Assembly: GCF_028368935.1 (NCBI RefSeq)
Contig: NZ_JAQNDK010000004.1
Coordinates: forward strand, 186,001-250,000
DNA: 64,000 nucleotides
DNA from: Sorangium aterium
GTDB taxonomy: Bacteria; Myxococcota_A; Polyangia; Polyangiales; Polyangiaceae
Direction: 5' to 3'
The position numbers were made by a program, and so were the translations under genes. The notes under the pieces are model-generated. The model had not been told where the DNA came from, made no database searches, and worked only from the letters and a program-made list of their open reading frames with translations. Positions within the stretch are counted from its first letter, which is position 1. Every line of letters starts with the position of its first letter. Positions 8,394-17,917 of this stretch are shown here, in pieces.

Positions 8394-11300
8394 TCAGTCG
8401 ACCTGGTGGAACACGCCCGCTGGATCGAGGGTCCACAGCTTCGCGCTCTCCCCGCCGCCGTCCGACGTCCGGACGTAGATCAGCCGGATGCCCTTCTGCT
8501 CCAGCTCGGCGAGGATCGCGGGATCCAGGCCGGGCTCGAGGCGGGGCTCGAAGATGAAATCTTCCGAGAAGTTGTGGTGCTGCGGGTGGTACGTCTGCGC
8601 GTGGTAGCCCTTGAGCACGATCGGAGCGCTCGTCAGCCCCTCGATGCGCGTCCCCACCCACTTGTGGAGCGGCGCCGTGTACCCCGCCGTGGGGCCCGTG
8701 GGGCCCGGCGGCCAGTAGAACAAGGTCTCCACCGCGACGCCGGACGTCCATGAGAGCGAGCGCTCCTGGAGCAGCGCGCCCGCCATCGCGGGGCCGTCCG
8801 CGGGGCAGGCGTCGAGCTGTACCACCTCCGAGGACACGTCGAGCGGCGTGCCGTCCCAGTCGAGCGCCGGCACGGGCGTGGCGTAGGCGGCGCTCAGCAT
8901 CATCCCGACGTCGCGCAGCGCGACCAGCGGGCCCAGCGACGGCGGCAGGAGCTCGGGCACCGGGGAGGCGGCGAGCGAATAGGTGATCTCCGAGGCCCCG
9001 GCGCCGTCCACGAAGGAGTCCGTGGTCGTCTCGCTATCGTACGCGTGGGACGCGGCCGGCCACGCAGCGGGGCTCCCCGAGAGCGTCGCCACCGATCCAC
9101 CGGAGAGGTAGTCGAGCCGCGCGTCCTCGAAGAGCGTGCCGGCGAGCGCCGCCGGCGTGAGGAACCCGCTCTTCGCCGAGAGCCTCGCGCGCACCTTGAG
9201 CCGGTGGTTCGCGAACACGTCGCCGAACTCGCCCTGGAAGGTGCAGACCTCCCGGGGCTCGTCGAGCAGGAACGGCGTGAGGCTCGGCGTCGTGTCCGGG
9301 AGCGCGACCTCGCGCACCTGCTTCACGACGAGGTTCCCAGGCTTCATCTTCTTGAACTCGTAATCGAGCAGGAGCGACTTCCTGCCGGGGTTCAGCTCGC
9401 TGAACCGCGCCTCGACGCGGCCGAGCAGGGCGGCGAGCGCCTGGTAATCGTCCTCCCATCGCATCACGTGGCCGCCGAGCGGGACGAGCGTCGAGCCGGA
9501 CAGGAGGTAAACGGACGTCGCATCGTCGAAGAGGCTCGCGGTCACGACCTCCGGCTGCGCTCCGCCTTCCGGGTTGGTGACGGACGTCGCCCCGAGCTGC
9601 GTCACGATCTGGATCTGATCATTGACCAGCTCGCGCCGCGTGAGCGTCGCGACGCCGTTCGCCATCTCGTCCTCGTCAGGATAGGAGTGATGGACGAGGA
9701 CGCCCATGCCGACCTCCGCCTCGTCCACGCCATGGAGGAGCCGGGCGAGGAAGGCGTTGTCGTTGTAGAAGCTCGCGTACACCTTGCGGATCGCGCGGAA
9801 CACGCCGCGCTCGCCGGCCTCGCCGGGGTCGCACAGGCTCGGCCCCTCCTGGTCCGCGTCCCGATCGTCGGCCAGGCAGCCGCTGTAGCTGTCGTAGAGG
9901 CCCGCGCCCGTGAAGACGGCGCTGTCCTCCACGTTGGTCGAGCTCCGGAACCGGATCTTCTTCGTGGGCGTGAAGCCCTCGAGCGCCGCCTCGATCGCCT
10001 GCCGCTGCCCCGCCGAGAAGGCGGTCTCCCCGGTGATCCGCGCGCGGATGGCCGCGAGATCGGCCTTGAGCGCCGGCATGTCGGGCGGGTAGCTGTGGCC
10101 TGCGAGGCGCTCCGCGATCTCGGCGCGCAGCGTGCGGCCGCCGGGCATGACCTGATCGAGGAAATCGTCCCAGAGATCGAACGACAGCGCGACCGCGACA
10201 TCGGAGCTCTCCGGGATGGCGTCCCGCAGCAGGCCATAGTTCGCGGCCTTGCCCCCGAAATGGACGAACTCCGCGGGGCCGAGATCCTCGGTGGACCCAG
10301 CGTAGGCGCCGAGGGGCTCCTTGGGCTGGATCTCGAGCTTGCCGGGCCGCTTCAGCGCGAGGAGCTGCTCCCTGTCCGCCGGCGCGATCCCTCCGGCCTC
10401 GAAGAGCGCGGCGCGGCAGATGGACCCGTACTGCAGCGAGGCCCGCAGCGCGACCTCCTCGCCGTCGAGCGCCTTCGCCGCCTCCGCGGCGGCCGGATCG
10501 CCGAGGTAGACGAACGGGATGCCGAACGAGGTCGCGAGGAGGGCGGTGTGCGCGTTCGGCGTCGCGGGCGACAGCGAGACGATGCCCGCCACATAAGGCA
10601 CCTCCGCAGGGATGGAGTCGGTGAGCAGGATGTCCTCGGCCCGGAGCTCGCCGCTCGCATAGGCGGCGTCGATCGCGTCCGGCGGGACATAGCGGAGCCG
10701 GCCCACGGCCCAGCCCGTCGCATAACACGCGTCGCCGTCCAGCCACCGCTCGACCGAGCTCACCGGGAACCCGCTCGCCTCGAAGAACGCGCTGTTCTCC
10801 GCGGCCGACGCCGATTGCTCGTACGTCGGGAAATAGAAGGGCTTCGCCCCCTGGGGCGCGATGACGCTGTCCTTCACGAGCTCCAGGACGACGCGCGCCA
10901 CCTCGGGATCGTAGGCGTCCTGGCGGACCAGCTGGATGCCGTACTCCGGCACGCTCTCCGGGGTCGGCGGGAAGAGCACGGCGCCGAGGATGGCCTTCTG
11001 CCCCTCCTCGTGCAGCGAGACCTGGTCGAACTCGGACTGCGACATGTCGAAGAACGGGTCGAGCCGCGTCGTGGCGAACTCGCCGTGGAACGGGAACTTG
11101 TTGCTGTCCTGGTAATAGACCTTGGTGGGATCGTGCATCAGCACGGTGAACTTCACCCAGCCCGGCGTCTCGAAGGTCGCGGGCCAGGCGACGAAGGGCT
11201 CGAAGGGGAAGGTGATCTGGTTCTTCCAGTCCTCCGATGGAGTGATGTCGATCGGGTAGGTGTCGACGGGCCATGAAGCGCCGCCTCCGGCGCTCCCGCC

Positions 11301-11474
11301 ATTCCCCCCGCCGTCGCCGCCCGCGCCTCCTTCGCCGCCGGTGGCGCCCCCGCTGCTCGTGGCGCCGCTGCCACCCGTCGCCTCTGACGAGTCCTCTCCG
11401 CAGGCGGCGAGCGTCCCCGCGCCGAGGAGCGCGAGCGCAAGACAAGCCGGTCGACCGATTCGCTGAAGTCTCAT
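8394..11474 (-). CDS. Lipoprotein with swivel and PEP/pyruvate-binding (PPDK_N-like) domains
   Basis: 1026 residues from the ATG at 11474 (an ATG three codons upstream is also possible). The signal peptide ends in the lipobox TLAAC, followed by a Gly/Ser-rich linker to about residue 65. Around residues 295-350 lies a PEP-utilizer-like swivel segment, LSPATPNAHTALLATSFGIP, with a candidate phospho-His. From about residue 410 comes a PPDK_N-like ATP-grasp domain: FGGKAANYGLL and, near residue 515, IRFRSSTNVEDSAVFTGAG. The roughly 330-residue C-terminal part is not recognised. PPDK and PEP synthase are cytoplasmic with the ATP-grasp domain first; here the order is reversed and the protein should be exported, so the activity is unknown. 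Confidence 0.82.
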   Translation of the reverse strand: MRLQRIGRPACLALALLGAGTLAACGEDSSEATGGSGATSSGGATGGEGGAGGDGGGNGGSAGGGASWPVDTYPIDITPSEDWKNQITFPFEPFVAWPATFETPGWVKFTVLMHDPTKVYYQDSNKFPFHGEFATTRLDPFFDMSQSEFDQVSLHEEGQKAILGAVLFPPTPESVPEYGIQLVRQDAYDPEVARVVLELVKDSVIAPQGAKPFYFPTYEQSASAAENSAFFEASGFPVSSVERWLDGDACYATGWAVGRLRYVPPDAIDAAYASGELRAEDILLTDSIPAEVPYVAGIVSLSPATPNAHTALLATSFGIPFVYLGDPAAAEAAKALDGEEVALRASLQYGSICRAALFEAGGIAPADREQLLALKRPGKLEIQPKEPLGAYAGSTEDLGPAEFVHFGGKAANYGLLRDAIPESSDVAVALSFDLWDDFLDQVMPGGRTLRAEIAERLAGHSYPPDMPALKADLAAIRARITGETAFSAGQRQAIEAALEGFTPTKKIRFRSSTNVEDSAVFTGAGLYDSYSGCLADDRDADQEGPSLCDPGEAGERGVFRAIRKVYASFYNDNAFLARLLHGVDEAEVGMGVLVHHSYPDEDEMANGVATLTRRELVNDQIQIVTQLGATSVTNPEGGAQPEVVTASLFDDATSVYLLSGSTLVPLGGHVMRWEDDYQALAALLGRVEARFSELNPGRKSLLLDYEFKKMKPGNLVVKQVREVALPDTTPSLTPFLLDEPREVCTFQGEFGDVFANHRLKVRARLSAKSGFLTPAALAGTLFEDARLDYLSGGSVATLSGSPAAWPAASHAYDSETTTDSFVDGAGASEITYSLAASPVPELLPPSLGPLVALRDVGMMLSAAYATPVPALDWDGTPLDVSSEVVQLDACPADGPAMAGALLQERSLSWTSGVAVETLFYWPPGPTGPTAGYTAPLHKWVGTRIEGLTSAPIVLKGYHAQTYHPQHHNFSEDFIFEPRLEPGLDPAILAELEQKGIRLIYVRTSDGGGESAKLWTLDPAGVFHQVD

Positions 11475-11677
11475 GAACAACATCGCGGTACAACTGCCGT
11501 GCCACCGTGCGATGAGCGGCGCCTCGGGGCTGCGCGGCGGGGCGTCGCTGTCGCGCGCGTGGCGCACGCAGGCACAGCCGTACGGCCGCGGCGCGGCCGC
11601 TCGCGCTGGCGCTGCTCGCGGCCACCCTGCCGATTTTTCTTGGGGTTTCAACCGGTTCGGCGTTCTACGATGCCGCC

Positions 11678-12655
11678 ATGACCGAGCGGAGAGCGGCGCT
11701 GATCGTCAACCCTGCTGCGGGCCATGCGGGTGATGTGGTCGAGTCGCTGCCTGCCCGGCTCCAGCGCGAGCTCACGCTGAGCGTCTACGAGACGAGCGCG
11801 GATCGCTCTGCCGCCGCCTGCGCCGATGCAGCGCGCCGCGAAGGCGCTTCCCTGGTGATCGCGGCGGGCGGCGACGGGACGATCTCCAGCGTGGCGTCCG
11901 CGCTCCTCGGGACCGATGCGTGCCTGGGCATCCTGCCGCTCGGAACAGCGAACTCGATCGCGCACTCCCTGGGGATCCCCGACGACCTGGAGGGCGCGAT
12001 CGAGGTGCTCGTCCACGGCGAGCCGACGCGCATCGACGCCGCCCGCGCCAATGGGAAGACCATGATCCTGCTCTCGGCGGTCGGGCTGCACGCCGACACG
12101 GTCGGCGAGACCCCGCAGGACGAGAAGCAGCGCTGGGGTGTGCTCGCGTACATCCGCACCGGGCTCAAGAAGCTGATGAGCCTCGAGCCGTTCGCGGTCG
12201 AGATCGAGACGGAGGACCAGCGGATCCACTGCCGTGCGGTCGCGGTGACCGTCGCGAACATGGCGCCTCCGCGCACCGTGCTGGCGCAGGGGCCGCCCGT
12301 CCTGTCCCCCGACGACGGGCGGCTCGACCTCACCATCGTGTCGGCCACGACGCTGGTCGAGGCGGTCGCGACCGGGCTGCACCTCCTGAGGACCGCGATC
12401 GACGGCGAGCCGGCCGAGCGCGACAACGTCGGTTTCCTCGCCGCCCGGCGGGTCAGCATCACCACCGAGCCGCCCCAGAACGTGCTCATCGACGGCGAGG
12501 AGTCCGGGACGACTCCGCTCGTGGTGGAGTGCCTCCCGCGCGCCCTGATGGTCATGGCGCCCCGCCGCGAGGAGGCGCGTGAGGCGCCGCCCGCCGCGGA
12601 TGTCGAGGTGAAGCTCGCGGGCTTGCCCGAGCTCGAGGTCGAGCCGAAGCGGTGA
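11678..12655 (+). CDS. Diacylglycerol/lipid kinase family protein (YegS/DgkB-like)
   Basis: 325 residues. The N-terminal kinase catalytic domain has ALIVNPAAGHAGD, the nucleotide-binding AAGGDGTISSVASAL (about residues 66-80) and LPLGTANSIAHSLG, where most relatives have GTxNDFA. The C-terminal beta-sandwich contains the usual SPDDGRLDLTIV and ends with an IDGEESGTTPL-type acidic metal-site loop. Known relatives phosphorylate diacylglycerol, phosphatidylglycerol or sphingoid bases at the cytoplasmic membrane face. It is divergent from the swivel-domain lipoprotein gene. The hexamer repeat element begins about 50 bp after its stop, so the repeat may sit in its 3' untranslated region. Confidence 0.92.
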   Translation: MTERRAALIVNPAAGHAGDVVESLPARLQRELTLSVYETSADRSAAACADAARREGASLVIAAGGDGTISSVASALLGTDACLGILPLGTANSIAHSLGIPDDLEGAIEVLVHGEPTRIDAARANGKTMILLSAVGLHADTVGETPQDEKQRWGVLAYIRTGLKKLMSLEPFAVEIETEDQRIHCRAVAVTVANMAPPRTVLAQGPPVLSPDDGRLDLTIVSATTLVEAVATGLHLLRTAIDGEPAERDNVGFLAARRVSITTEPPQNVLIDGEESGTTPLVVECLPRALMVMAPRREEAREAPPAADVEVKLAGLPELEVEPKR

Positions 12656-12708
12656 AGCGCGCTCGGGCCACGAAGGCCCGGGGAAGAGCCGGACGACCGG
12701 GGCCGGAT

Positions 12709-12856
<148 letters not shown>

Positions 12857-12992
12857 TTCTGGGGTTGCGGCGGCGCGGCGAGCAGCATCGTGACGGCCTC
12901 GTCAGGGAGGAATCGAAGCCGCTCGGCGTAAGGAAACGTGGTTCTGCCGCGGCAGGGCTCGATTCTTGACCTTTCATCGGGAGTGCAGAGGA

Positions 12993-13640
12993 ATGCGAAC
13001 GACGTTCTGGGCTGGGATGGTGGGCGCGTGCGTGGCTTGCGGCCTCTCGGGGCTGGGCTGCGGGGGAGACGACGACGGGGCGACGCCGAGCGGCTCGACG
13101 GGCTCGACGGGTTCGACGGAGGGCGGGGGCTCCGGGGCTGCGTCCTGCTCCGGACTCGACACGTCGGCGCTCGTCAGCGAGCTCTCGCCAGCGGAGGTCG
13201 ATCAGGCGTGCAAGGGGTATCGCCGCTGCAGCGCCGAGGAGGTGACCGTCGAGTACGTGTGCCTCATGCAGGGCGTGCTCGGCGCGGCGTACGGGGACGA
13301 CCCCGGGACCAACGACGCCGAGCTGCAGGCGAAGTGCTCCGAGCTGGTCGAGGGGTGCATGGCCGACCCGAGCCAGGCAGAGCAGCTGATAGAGCAGGCC
13401 CTCGTGGAGGTCGAAGCAGAGCCCTGCGGCCAGCCGAGGCAGTGCACGGCCACCATCGCGGAGATCGACGCCTGCGCCGCCGAGATGCGAGCGTACACGC
13501 GCGGTGTGCTCCCCGCGTGCAGCGCGCTCACCATGGCTTTCTACGAGCAAACCGACAGGGGCGACACGCTGCTCGACGGGGCTTGTGGCAAGCTCGGCGT
13601 TGGCTGCTTCCAGCTCTTCACGACGCCGAACGACGGGTGA
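12993..13640 (+). CDS. Small cysteine-rich lipoprotein of unknown function
   Basis: 215 residues from ATG 12993, preceded by AGAGGA; an ATG 27 bp upstream would put extra charged residues before the signal peptide. The N-terminus is a lipoprotein signal ending GLGCGG, followed by an acidic and Ser/Thr/Gly linker. The mature domain has about a dozen spaced cysteines, as in EVTVEYVCLMQG, EGCMADPSQAEQLIEQAL and a final LGVGCFQLF, suggesting a disulfide-bonded helical fold. No known family is recognised. It stands alone between the repeat element and hutF, which starts 165 bp downstream on the same strand. Confidence 0.75.
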   Translation: MRTTFWAGMVGACVACGLSGLGCGGDDDGATPSGSTGSTGSTEGGGSGAASCSGLDTSALVSELSPAEVDQACKGYRRCSAEEVTVEYVCLMQGVLGAAYGDDPGTNDAELQAKCSELVEGCMADPSQAEQLIEQALVEVEAEPCGQPRQCTATIAEIDACAAEMRAYTRGVLPACSALTMAFYEQTDRGDTLLDGACGKLGVGCFQLFTTPNDG

Positions 13641-13804
13641 TCGGAGGCGGACGCGGCCCGCCTCGGGCCGCCTGCTCCCCGCTCCGGCACCGAACGCCGC
13701 GCTGGCTCGCGGCAAAGCGCCAGCCGCGCTGCCGACCGCGCCTTTCCCCGGCCATCCCGGCGTGATAGACGGAATGGACGGGACCGACGGGAGCGACGTG
13801 CGGC

Positions 13805-14968
13805 ATGAGGCTGACCGAGCGAGCCATCGAGCTGCCGGCGCTCGCGAGCGCCCACTCCCACGCTTTCCAGCGCGGGATGCGCGGTGAGGCGCAGCGGCCG
13901 GGGCCGTCGGGGGCGGACGACTTCTGGTCGTGGCGGAGCGCCATGTACGCGCTCGCCGAGTCGCTCACGCCGGAGTCCATTCATGCGATCTCGAAGGTGG
14001 CCTATCGCGAGCTCCGCGCCGCGGGCGTGCGCACGGTGGGCGAGTTTCATTACGTGCACCACCAGCCGGGCGGCGCGCCCTACGCGGATCGCACGGTCCT
14101 CGCGGACGCGGTGATCGAGGCCGCGCGCGAGGAGGGCCTCCGGATCGCGCTCCTCCGGGTCGTTTACGCGCGCGCGGGCGCGGGCAGGGCGCCCGAGGGG
14201 GCGCAGCGGCGCTTCTCGGACGCCTCGCTCGATGCGGCGCTCGCGGACGTCGAGGCGCTCCGGGCGCGCTACGCGGGCCGCGAGGACGTGCGCGTCGGCG
14301 TGGCGCCCCACAGCGTGCGCGCCGTGCCCCCGGCGTGGCTCGGCGAGATCGCGCGCTACGCCGCGGAGCGCGGGCTCATGGTGCACATGCACGTGGCCGA
14401 GCAGCCGGCCGAGATCGAGGCGTGCCTCGCCGAGACGGGCCGGCGGCCGGTGGAGCTCCTCGCCGAGCGCGGGGTCCTCGGCGAGCGCTTCGTTGCGGTG
14501 CACGCGACGCACCTCGCGCCGCACGAGCCGGCGCTGCTCGGCGCGGCGCGGGCGTTCGCGTGCCTGTGCCCGACGACCGAGCGCGACCTCGGCGACGGAT
14601 TGCCCGACGTCGGCGCGCTGCGCGCGGCGGGCGCCCGGCTGTGCGTCGGGATCGACAGCCACGTGATCACCGATCCATTCGAGGACATGCGCGGCGTCGA
14701 GCTGGGCGAGCGGCTGCGGACGGGCCGGCGTGTGACGCTGCGGGGCGAAGGCGGGGCGACGCCGGCCGAGGCGCTCTGGGAGATCGGCTCGCAGCGGGGG
14801 GCGGAGGCGTGCGGGTTCGCGGATCCCGGCGGCAGCATCTCGGTGCGCCGGGACGCGCCGGCGCTCGCGATGGTGCGGGAGGAGCGGCTGCTCGACGCGG
14901 TGGTGTACAGCGGGAGCCCTTCGATGGTGGAGGGGAGCCCCGCGCCCTCGGGCCCGCCTGCGCATTGA
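13805..14968 (+). CDS. hutF: Formimidoylglutamate deiminase-like amidohydrolase
   Basis: 387 residues; it starts at the metal-binding region, so the small N-terminal beta-sandwich of full-length HutF (about 450 residues) looks shortened. The amidohydrolase fold shows the metal-binding ASAHSHAFQRGMRG, then DFWSWRSAMYALAE and TVGEFHYVHHQPGG, the HutF-type substrate loop. VHMHVAEQPAEIEAC, VHATHLAPHE and the metal-binding Asp in LCVGIDSHVITDPFED follow. HutF converts N-formimino-L-glutamate to N-formyl-L-glutamate in the five-step histidine degradation pathway. No other hut genes are adjacent. A related deaminase function cannot be excluded, but the HutF motifs are distinctive. Confidence 0.87.
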   Translation: MRLTERAIELPALASAHSHAFQRGMRGEAQRPGPSGADDFWSWRSAMYALAESLTPESIHAISKVAYRELRAAGVRTVGEFHYVHHQPGGAPYADRTVLADAVIEAAREEGLRIALLRVVYARAGAGRAPEGAQRRFSDASLDAALADVEALRARYAGREDVRVGVAPHSVRAVPPAWLGEIARYAAERGLMVHMHVAEQPAEIEACLAETGRRPVELLAERGVLGERFVAVHATHLAPHEPALLGAARAFACLCPTTERDLGDGLPDVGALRAAGARLCVGIDSHVITDPFEDMRGVELGERLRTGRRVTLRGEGGATPAEALWEIGSQRGAEACGFADPGGSISVRRDAPALAMVREERLLDAVVYSGSPSMVEGSPAPSGPPAH

Positions 14969-15112
14969 TGGATCGACACGATGCGCCGGCGCGCCTCGGC
15001 GCCGGGGGATCGAGGCGGGCCCGGGCCGAGCGGGCGAGCGTGAAGCGCGCTCACACGTGGTGTGTGGCGTGGTTTGTGAGGAGCCGTTCCCTGCGTCTCG
15101 CCTGCGTCATGC

Positions 15113-17071
15113 ATGGGAAACGAACGGCGAAGCAAGGAATGGCTCGACTGGATGCCCCTGGCGGCGCTGCTGCCGATCGGCGTCGTCTTGCTCCTGAGCC
15201 TCCACGAGATCCAGGACGTCCATCGCAGGAACATCGCGGCGACGCTGCAGGCGGTGCTCTCGACGACCCGCGAAGGGCTCCTGACGTGGGCGCGGCAGGC
15301 GAAGGGCGCCGCGGGGTTCTGGGCGAACGAGCCGAGGGTACGGCGCGCGATCGCCGCCCAGGTCGAGCTGCGCCGCAGCGATGGCCCGCTCCGCGATAGC
15401 CCGTACCTCCAGGAGCTGCGGCTGGAGCTGGAGAACGTCGTCGAGCGGGAGCAGTTCCTCGGCTTCGACGTCATCGCGCTGGATGGCACCCACATCGCCT
15501 CGGATCGCGATGAGCTCCTCGCCACCAAGACGCTGAGCGCCCACGATCCGGACACCATCGCCGCGGCCCTGCGCGGCTCGACGGTCATGGGTACTCCCTT
15601 CGCCATGCGGTCTACGGTCATCGGAAGGGTCACCCCCGTCCTCGTCATCGCGGCGCCGGTGCGCTCCATCGCCGGGGAAGGGGAGATCATCGCGGCGCTC
15701 GCCTTCCGCATCGATCCAGGGAAGGAGCTGACGCAGATCGCCCATCGCGGACAGGTCGGCGCGGCAGGGGAGACCTACGCGTTCGACAGGCACGGCCGTG
15801 TCGTCACGGAGCTCAGGTTCGCCCAGAACCTCCGCGACATGGGCCTCCTCGCGGCCGGCGAGCGCACGAGCCTCAACGTGGAGATACGCGATCCCGGGGG
15901 CGAGGTGCCGGACGGCTCCGCGCGCCCCTTGCCTCGCATGGAGCAGCCGCTCACGCGCATGGCGACGAGCGCCGTCGCGGGGATCGCCGGGGTCGACGTC
16001 GAGGGATACCGCGATTACCGCGGCGTCGAGGTCGTCGGCTCGTGGCTGTGGGATCACGAGCTCGACCTGGGCCTGGCGACCGAGATCGACAAATCCAGCG
16101 CTTATGGCGTGTATGTCGTGACGCGCCGTGTGGTCCTCACCGCCTGGGGCGTGATGGTGTTCGCCACGCTCGTCCTGACGATCCTGCTGCAGCGGCGCGC
16201 CAAGGACCTGGCCACCGGCGTGCGGCGCGAGCAGGCGCTGCGCGCGGAGCTCGAGGATCGTGTCCGTCGCCTGGAGTGCGCCGAGACGGACCTGAAAGAG
16301 GCCATCCGCGTCCGAGAGGAGTTCCTGCGGTTCGCCTCGCACGAGCTGCGCACGCCGTTGACGAGCCTGCGGCTCCTGTACGAGCACATGCTGCGATCGC
16401 GATCGCAGCCCCTCATGGTGACGCTGGGCTCGAAGGACATCAGCCGCTTCTTGAAGGTGTCGTCGCGAGAGCTTGCCCGGATCACGCAGGTCATCAACAA
16501 CATGTTCGTCGTCGCGAGCTTCGCGACCGGCCCGCCGGCGCTGAACCTGCAGAGGACGGAGCTCAACGAGATCGCGCGCAGGACCGCCCGGCAGGTGGCA
16601 GAGCAGATCGAGGCCGACGGGTGTTCCCTGGAGCTCCAGCTCGACCGATCCGTGTTTGGCTACTGGGACGATGCGCGCATCGAGCAGGTCATCACGAACC
16701 TGCTGTCGAACGCGTCGCGGCACGGCGCTGGACAGCCGATCACGCTGTCGGTCGTCCGGCAGGGGGGCTTCGCGGTGATCTCCGTGCACGATCGCGGCAT
16801 CGGCATCACGCCGGAGCAGCGGGACAGGCTCTTCGAGCCGTTCCGGTGGACACCGGAGGCGCACAGCGGGCTCGGCGTCGGGCTCTACGTCTGCAGGTTG
16901 ATCGTGTGGGCGCACGGCGGGGAGATCCTGGTCGACAGCGAGCCTGGCCAGGGCACGACGTTCCGCGTCCGGCTGCCGCTGCCTCCGGAGATCGAGGGAG
17001 GCGACGCCGCCATGGTGCCCGAGAGCGAGCGGAAGGCGGCGGAGGAGCGGAGCAACGGAGGGACGGAGTAG
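15113..17071 (+). CDS. Membrane sensor histidine kinase with extracytoplasmic sensor domain
   Basis: 652 residues. One N-terminal membrane segment (WMPLAALLPIGVVLLLSLH) and a second near residues 340-360 flank a roughly 300-residue extracytoplasmic region that looks like a dCache-type sensor. A short coiled linker precedes the HisKA domain, whose H-box is FLRFASHELRTPLTSLR. The HATPase domain has the N-box EQVITNLLSNASRHG, the G1 box VHDRGIGITPEQ, an F-box FEPFRW and the G2 region GLGVGLYVCRLIV. No response regulator is encoded nearby, so it is an orphan kinase, common in myxobacteria. It converges with the membrane-protein pair downstream. Confidence 0.92.
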   Translation: MGNERRSKEWLDWMPLAALLPIGVVLLLSLHEIQDVHRRNIAATLQAVLSTTREGLLTWARQAKGAAGFWANEPRVRRAIAAQVELRRSDGPLRDSPYLQELRLELENVVEREQFLGFDVIALDGTHIASDRDELLATKTLSAHDPDTIAAALRGSTVMGTPFAMRSTVIGRVTPVLVIAAPVRSIAGEGEIIAALAFRIDPGKELTQIAHRGQVGAAGETYAFDRHGRVVTELRFAQNLRDMGLLAAGERTSLNVEIRDPGGEVPDGSARPLPRMEQPLTRMATSAVAGIAGVDVEGYRDYRGVEVVGSWLWDHELDLGLATEIDKSSAYGVYVVTRRVVLTAWGVMVFATLVLTILLQRRAKDLATGVRREQALRAELEDRVRRLECAETDLKEAIRVREEFLRFASHELRTPLTSLRLLYEHMLRSRSQPLMVTLGSKDISRFLKVSSRELARITQVINNMFVVASFATGPPALNLQRTELNEIARRTARQVAEQIEADGCSLELQLDRSVFGYWDDARIEQVITNLLSNASRHGAGQPITLSVVRQGGFAVISVHDRGIGITPEQRDRLFEPFRWTPEAHSGLGVGLYVCRLIVWAHGGEILVDSEPGQGTTFRVRLPLPPEIEGGDAAMVPESERKAAEERSNGGTE

Positions 17072-17086
17072 GGGAGTCGCGGGCGC

Positions 17087-17917
17087 TCATCCCATCGCGC
17101 CCGCGATGAGCTGCGCCGCCCTCAGGACGAGCGCCACGACCGCCCCGACGTTCCACGCGCGCGCGAGCCACCACTGCACCTCGGCGCCGTTGATCCACGG
17201 CGGCACCCACGCCGGCGGCGCCAGCAGATCGGCGACGGTGAGGACCCGCTCGCGCTCCTGCGCCGCGCGGTAGCCACCCTCGCCGCCGCGGACGTGCTCC
17301 TCCGCCCGCACGAGGGCGAAGAGCCGCGCGCCGCGCCCCTCGGGGAGCAGCGCCGCGCCCGCGCGCAGCGCCTCCGGGGTCGCGGGCAGCTCGACGGACC
17401 GGCCGCGCTGCGTGAGGCGGAGCGCGCCGTCCCCCGCGCGCTCGACCCGCCCGCGGACCCAGCCCTCGGAGCGCTCGCCGCCCAGCACCGACGAGAGCGG
17501 CGCGAGCTCGGGATCCGGCCCCAGCCGGGGCGCGCGCTGCCCCGGGAAGACGCGCGCGGCGAAGAGCCAGAGGGCGATCGGGAGCGCCGACAGGAACGGA
17601 TTCAGATCGAGCAGGCTGGCCACGCCCGCCATCCCGTCGAGCACCGGCAGGGCGATCACGCCCGCGCCGGCGAACGCGCCCACGGCGATCGTGGCGCCGA
17701 AGCCGCCGACGACGCCGAAGGCGACATTGCCGATCGCGACGACGCCGACGGCGACGTTGCCGATCGCGATGAAGCCGCGCGCGACGTTGCCGATCGCGAT
17801 GAAGCCCGTGACGACGTTGCCGAACACGAGGAACCCGTTCGCGATGTTGCCGGCGTCGACCCAGCGCGCCCGCTCTGCGGCGCTCGCGCCACCTTCACCC
17901 CGGAGCGGCCAGCTCAT
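17087..17917 (-). CDS. Membrane protein with tandem decapeptide GNVAxGxxAI repeats
   Basis: 276 residues from an ATG whose bases overlap the upstream gene's stop as ATGA (17914-17917). Residues about 22-75 hold five copies of a 10-residue unit, GN(V/I)(A/V)xG(F/V)(I/V)(A/V)(I/F). Two hydrophobic segments follow (FLSALPIALWLFAARVF and a C-terminal WNVGAVVALVLRAAQLI). Between them is a soluble region of about 110 residues with GWVRGRVERAGDGALRLTQRG, which may be a small beta-barrel. The regular Gly-Asn spacing suggests a solenoid or membrane-packed repeat. No family recognised. Tight coupling to the DUF5924-like gene suggests a shared complex. Confidence 0.75.
   Translation of the reverse strand: MSWPLRGEGGASAAERARWVDAGNIANGFLVFGNVVTGFIAIGNVARGFIAIGNVAVGVVAIGNVAFGVVGGFGATIAVGAFAGAGVIALPVLDGMAGVASLLDLNPFLSALPIALWLFAARVFPGQRAPRLGPDPELAPLSSVLGGERSEGWVRGRVERAGDGALRLTQRGRSVELPATPEALRAGAALLPEGRGARLFALVRAEEHVRGGEGGYRAAQERERVLTVADLLAPPAWVPPWINGAEVQWWLARAWNVGAVVALVLRAAQLIAGAMG
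17701..17850. repeat. Five tandem 30-bp units coding the GNV decapeptides
   Basis: The phrase GTTGCCGATCGCGA recurs every 30 bp across this stretch, inside the overlapping membrane-protein gene. The unit is an exact multiple of three, so copy number can change without shifting the frame. The central copies are almost identical; the outer ones have diverged. Confidence 0.9.

Noticed and set aside
9045..11276. 743-codon open frame opposite the swivel-domain lipoprotein
   Set aside because: Composition is rich in Arg, Glu and His with no domain, and it mirrors a well-supported gene; long antisense frames are expected at this GC.
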